In this document: in pieces, positions 21,196-22,414 of the stretch
How the letters are laid out: every line of letters starts with the position of its first letter
Numbering within the stretch: position 1 is the first letter of the stretch
Virus record (IMG/VR): IMGVR_UViG_3300020462_000554
Coordinates: 1-22,414 of that record
Strand: one strand, 5' to 3'
Length of the DNA: 22,414 nucleotides
Source: a virus
Notes under the pieces: model-generated
The model's database searches: none
Seen by the model: the letters and a program-made list of their open reading frames with translations, nothing else
What the model was told of the DNA's origin: nothing
Program-made: the position numbers and the translations under genes

Positions 21196-22392
21196 TTAAA
21201 ATTTGTGTTTGTTGTTTTTAAGACATTCATATTCAATATCAACAAGTTCTCGACATCTTGACCACCAGTCTTTGAGGTCTTCATCTTCTTGTAATTCATT
21301 CATAACATGTTGTCTTATATGTGGTGTAACATTTACATGGGTATGTCCATGCATATTATGTTTTTCTTTTACATGTAAAGCTTCAACTGCATCTTGAGAT
21401 ATGAATCCTAATTTTACTAAAGAATCAATTACACCTGTGTTTTCTTCTAAAGATTTATGGTCTACACCCATCTGACCATGGTCATTAGTTTTAAATGAAA
21501 TATCATGTTTATAATGTATAAGATTATCATATATGTCATACATTGACTTACCTCTCCATAAAGGTCTTCCTAGAAGAAATGTATGATTTGCTTGTGGGCC
21601 ATCTAGTCCACCTATCATTAAATATTCTGGTTCTGTAAAGAAAAGTATTCTTTTACATGAATTGTATAAAAGTTCCCATCCTCTTTCTGTATTTGCTATC
21701 ATATCATATTTCCAAGGATTTAATAATCCATTATCCATTTCTGTTATCAAACCAGACATAAATCTATCCCAAGGGTCTCTAACAATCAAATATGTTGTAT
21801 AATCTGTAAATGGTTTTAATGTTTGTAGTGGTGGTGAGAAAGTTTGTTCTTTTGAAAGGATTGATTCTGAATTATTTGCAAATTCTTGAATCCAAGTTAT
21901 TGTGTTTTCTTTACCAAATAATTCTTCTATTTTTTCTTTGTTTTGATTCCAAATAAGTTCTGAGGAATAGTTGTATTGATTCCCATTTGTAAATACATCT
22001 TGATTGACTGCATCTTCATTACTAATAACATTGATTTTATTTTTATCTGAAAATAAATCATTATAAAGTTCTAGTAAATCATCTTTGTTTAAGAAATTTT
22101 TAGGGTATCTATCTTCGTCTTCAATCCAAATCCAATCGTCATTATTCACTGCATTCATATAATTCAAGTAATAACGAATTGATGAATGTCCTACCTTACG
22201 AGGACATGTTAATATGACTTTTCTTTTTTGTGAAATAAAGGTGGGGTGATTTCTTTCAAAACAAGTGTTACCTTCAAATTCTAAAACATGTTGACTTAAT
22301 TCAAAAGGAACACCATCCTTATCGTTAACAATATACTTTTCACCTTCAAAGTGAAAGGCATTTTTTGCATAATTCTTTAATGCATCTGACAT
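21196..22392 (-). CDS. Sulfotransferase-fold protein
   Basis: The protein has 398 residues. Two PAPS-binding elements of the sulfotransferase superfamily are visible. The 5'-phosphosulfate loop follows a beta strand in KVILTCPRKVGHSSIRYYL (58-76). The 3'-phosphate motif is YLIVRDPWDRFMSGL (201-215), with R205 and S213 eight residues apart as in known sulfotransferases. The rest is helical, with a His-rich stretch near 352-366 (VKEKHNMHGHTH). These enzymes move sulfate from PAPS to sugars, proteins or small molecules. Some phage relatives may have lost catalysis, and here the loop reads PRKVGHSS rather than PKTGTTS. GGAG seven bases before the ATG supports the start. A late fibre- or surface-modifying role is possible but not shown. 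Confidence 0.75.
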   Translation of the reverse strand: MSDALKNYAKNAFHFEGEKYIVNDKDGVPFELSQHVLEFEGNTCFERNHPTFISQKRKVILTCPRKVGHSSIRYYLNYMNAVNNDDWIWIEDEDRYPKNFLNKDDLLELYNDLFSDKNKINVISNEDAVNQDVFTNGNQYNYSSELIWNQNKEKIEELFGKENTITWIQEFANNSESILSKEQTFSPPLQTLKPFTDYTTYLIVRDPWDRFMSGLITEMDNGLLNPWKYDMIANTERGWELLYNSCKRILFFTEPEYLMIGGLDGPQANHTFLLGRPLWRGKSMYDIYDNLIHYKHDISFKTNDHGQMGVDHKSLEENTGVIDSLVKLGFISQDAVEALHVKEKHNMHGHTHVNVTPHIRQHVMNELQEDEDLKDWWSRCRELVDIEYECLKNNKHKF

Positions 22393-22414
22393 AATATATC
22401 TCCATAATTTATTT

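Noticed and set aside
1-22414. CRISPR array, tRNA genes, integrase or insertion sequence
   Set aside because: Nearly all bases are in overlapping minus-strand genes. No direct-repeat array, cloverleaf or transposase/integrase motif was seen in the few spacers.

Overview
The window looks like part of the genome of a T4-like tailed phage (contractile-tail myovirus type) of an AT-rich marine host. All 24 protein genes lie on the minus strand. They are packed with ATGA, TAATG or TAGTG overlaps and have almost no spacers. They include a gp61-type primase, class Ia ribonucleotide reductase, glutaredoxin, a spanin pair and a block of virion-type genes. Near-perfect T4 late promoter boxes (TATAAATACTAT and TATAAATACAAT) support the assignment. 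The low GC, the marine-myovirus style of the proteins and the absence of photosynthesis genes make a SAR11 (pelagiphage-like) or similar heterotroph host more likely than a cyanobacterium; that is inference.

Layout, in transcription order (high to low coordinates). (1) 22.4-15.5 kb: a sulfotransferase-fold protein, then a run of large, lysine-rich proteins. These are a HIGH-superfamily nucleotidyltransferase, a P-loop kinase with a basic C-terminal arm, a protein with a dockerin-like calcium loop, a 636-residue multidomain protein and an HNH-type protein. Several start with a peptide resembling the T4 capsid-targeting sequence and carry sites resembling gp21 prohead-protease sites. They may be internal-head proteins packaged with the DNA. 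(2) 15.5-11.2 kb: a glycine/serine-rich fibre-like protein, a possible GNAT-fold protein, a PurD-like ATP-grasp protein, and a virion-surface type protein behind a late promoter. (3) 11.2-7.3 kb: conserved marine-myovirus proteins of unknown role, probably structural, with an inserted six-ligand diiron oxidase. (4) 7.3-6.3 kb: an acyl carrier protein and an overlapping inner/outer spanin pair. (5) 6.2-0 kb: a nucleotide/redox operon behind a TTGACA promoter: primase, NrdA, a 2-oxoglutarate/Fe(II) oxygenase, NrdB, a c-type cytochrome, glutaredoxin and a zinc-ribbon protein cut by the window edge.

The least ordinary cargo is the exported cytochrome c, the acyl carrier protein, the diiron oxidase, the sulfotransferase-like and ATP-grasp proteins, and the set of enzymes with capsid-targeting-like N-termini. 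No tRNA, CRISPR array, integrase, insertion sequence or plus-strand gene was found. No stretch longer than 300 bases lacks a gene. All family assignments are from reading motifs by eye; no database was searched.
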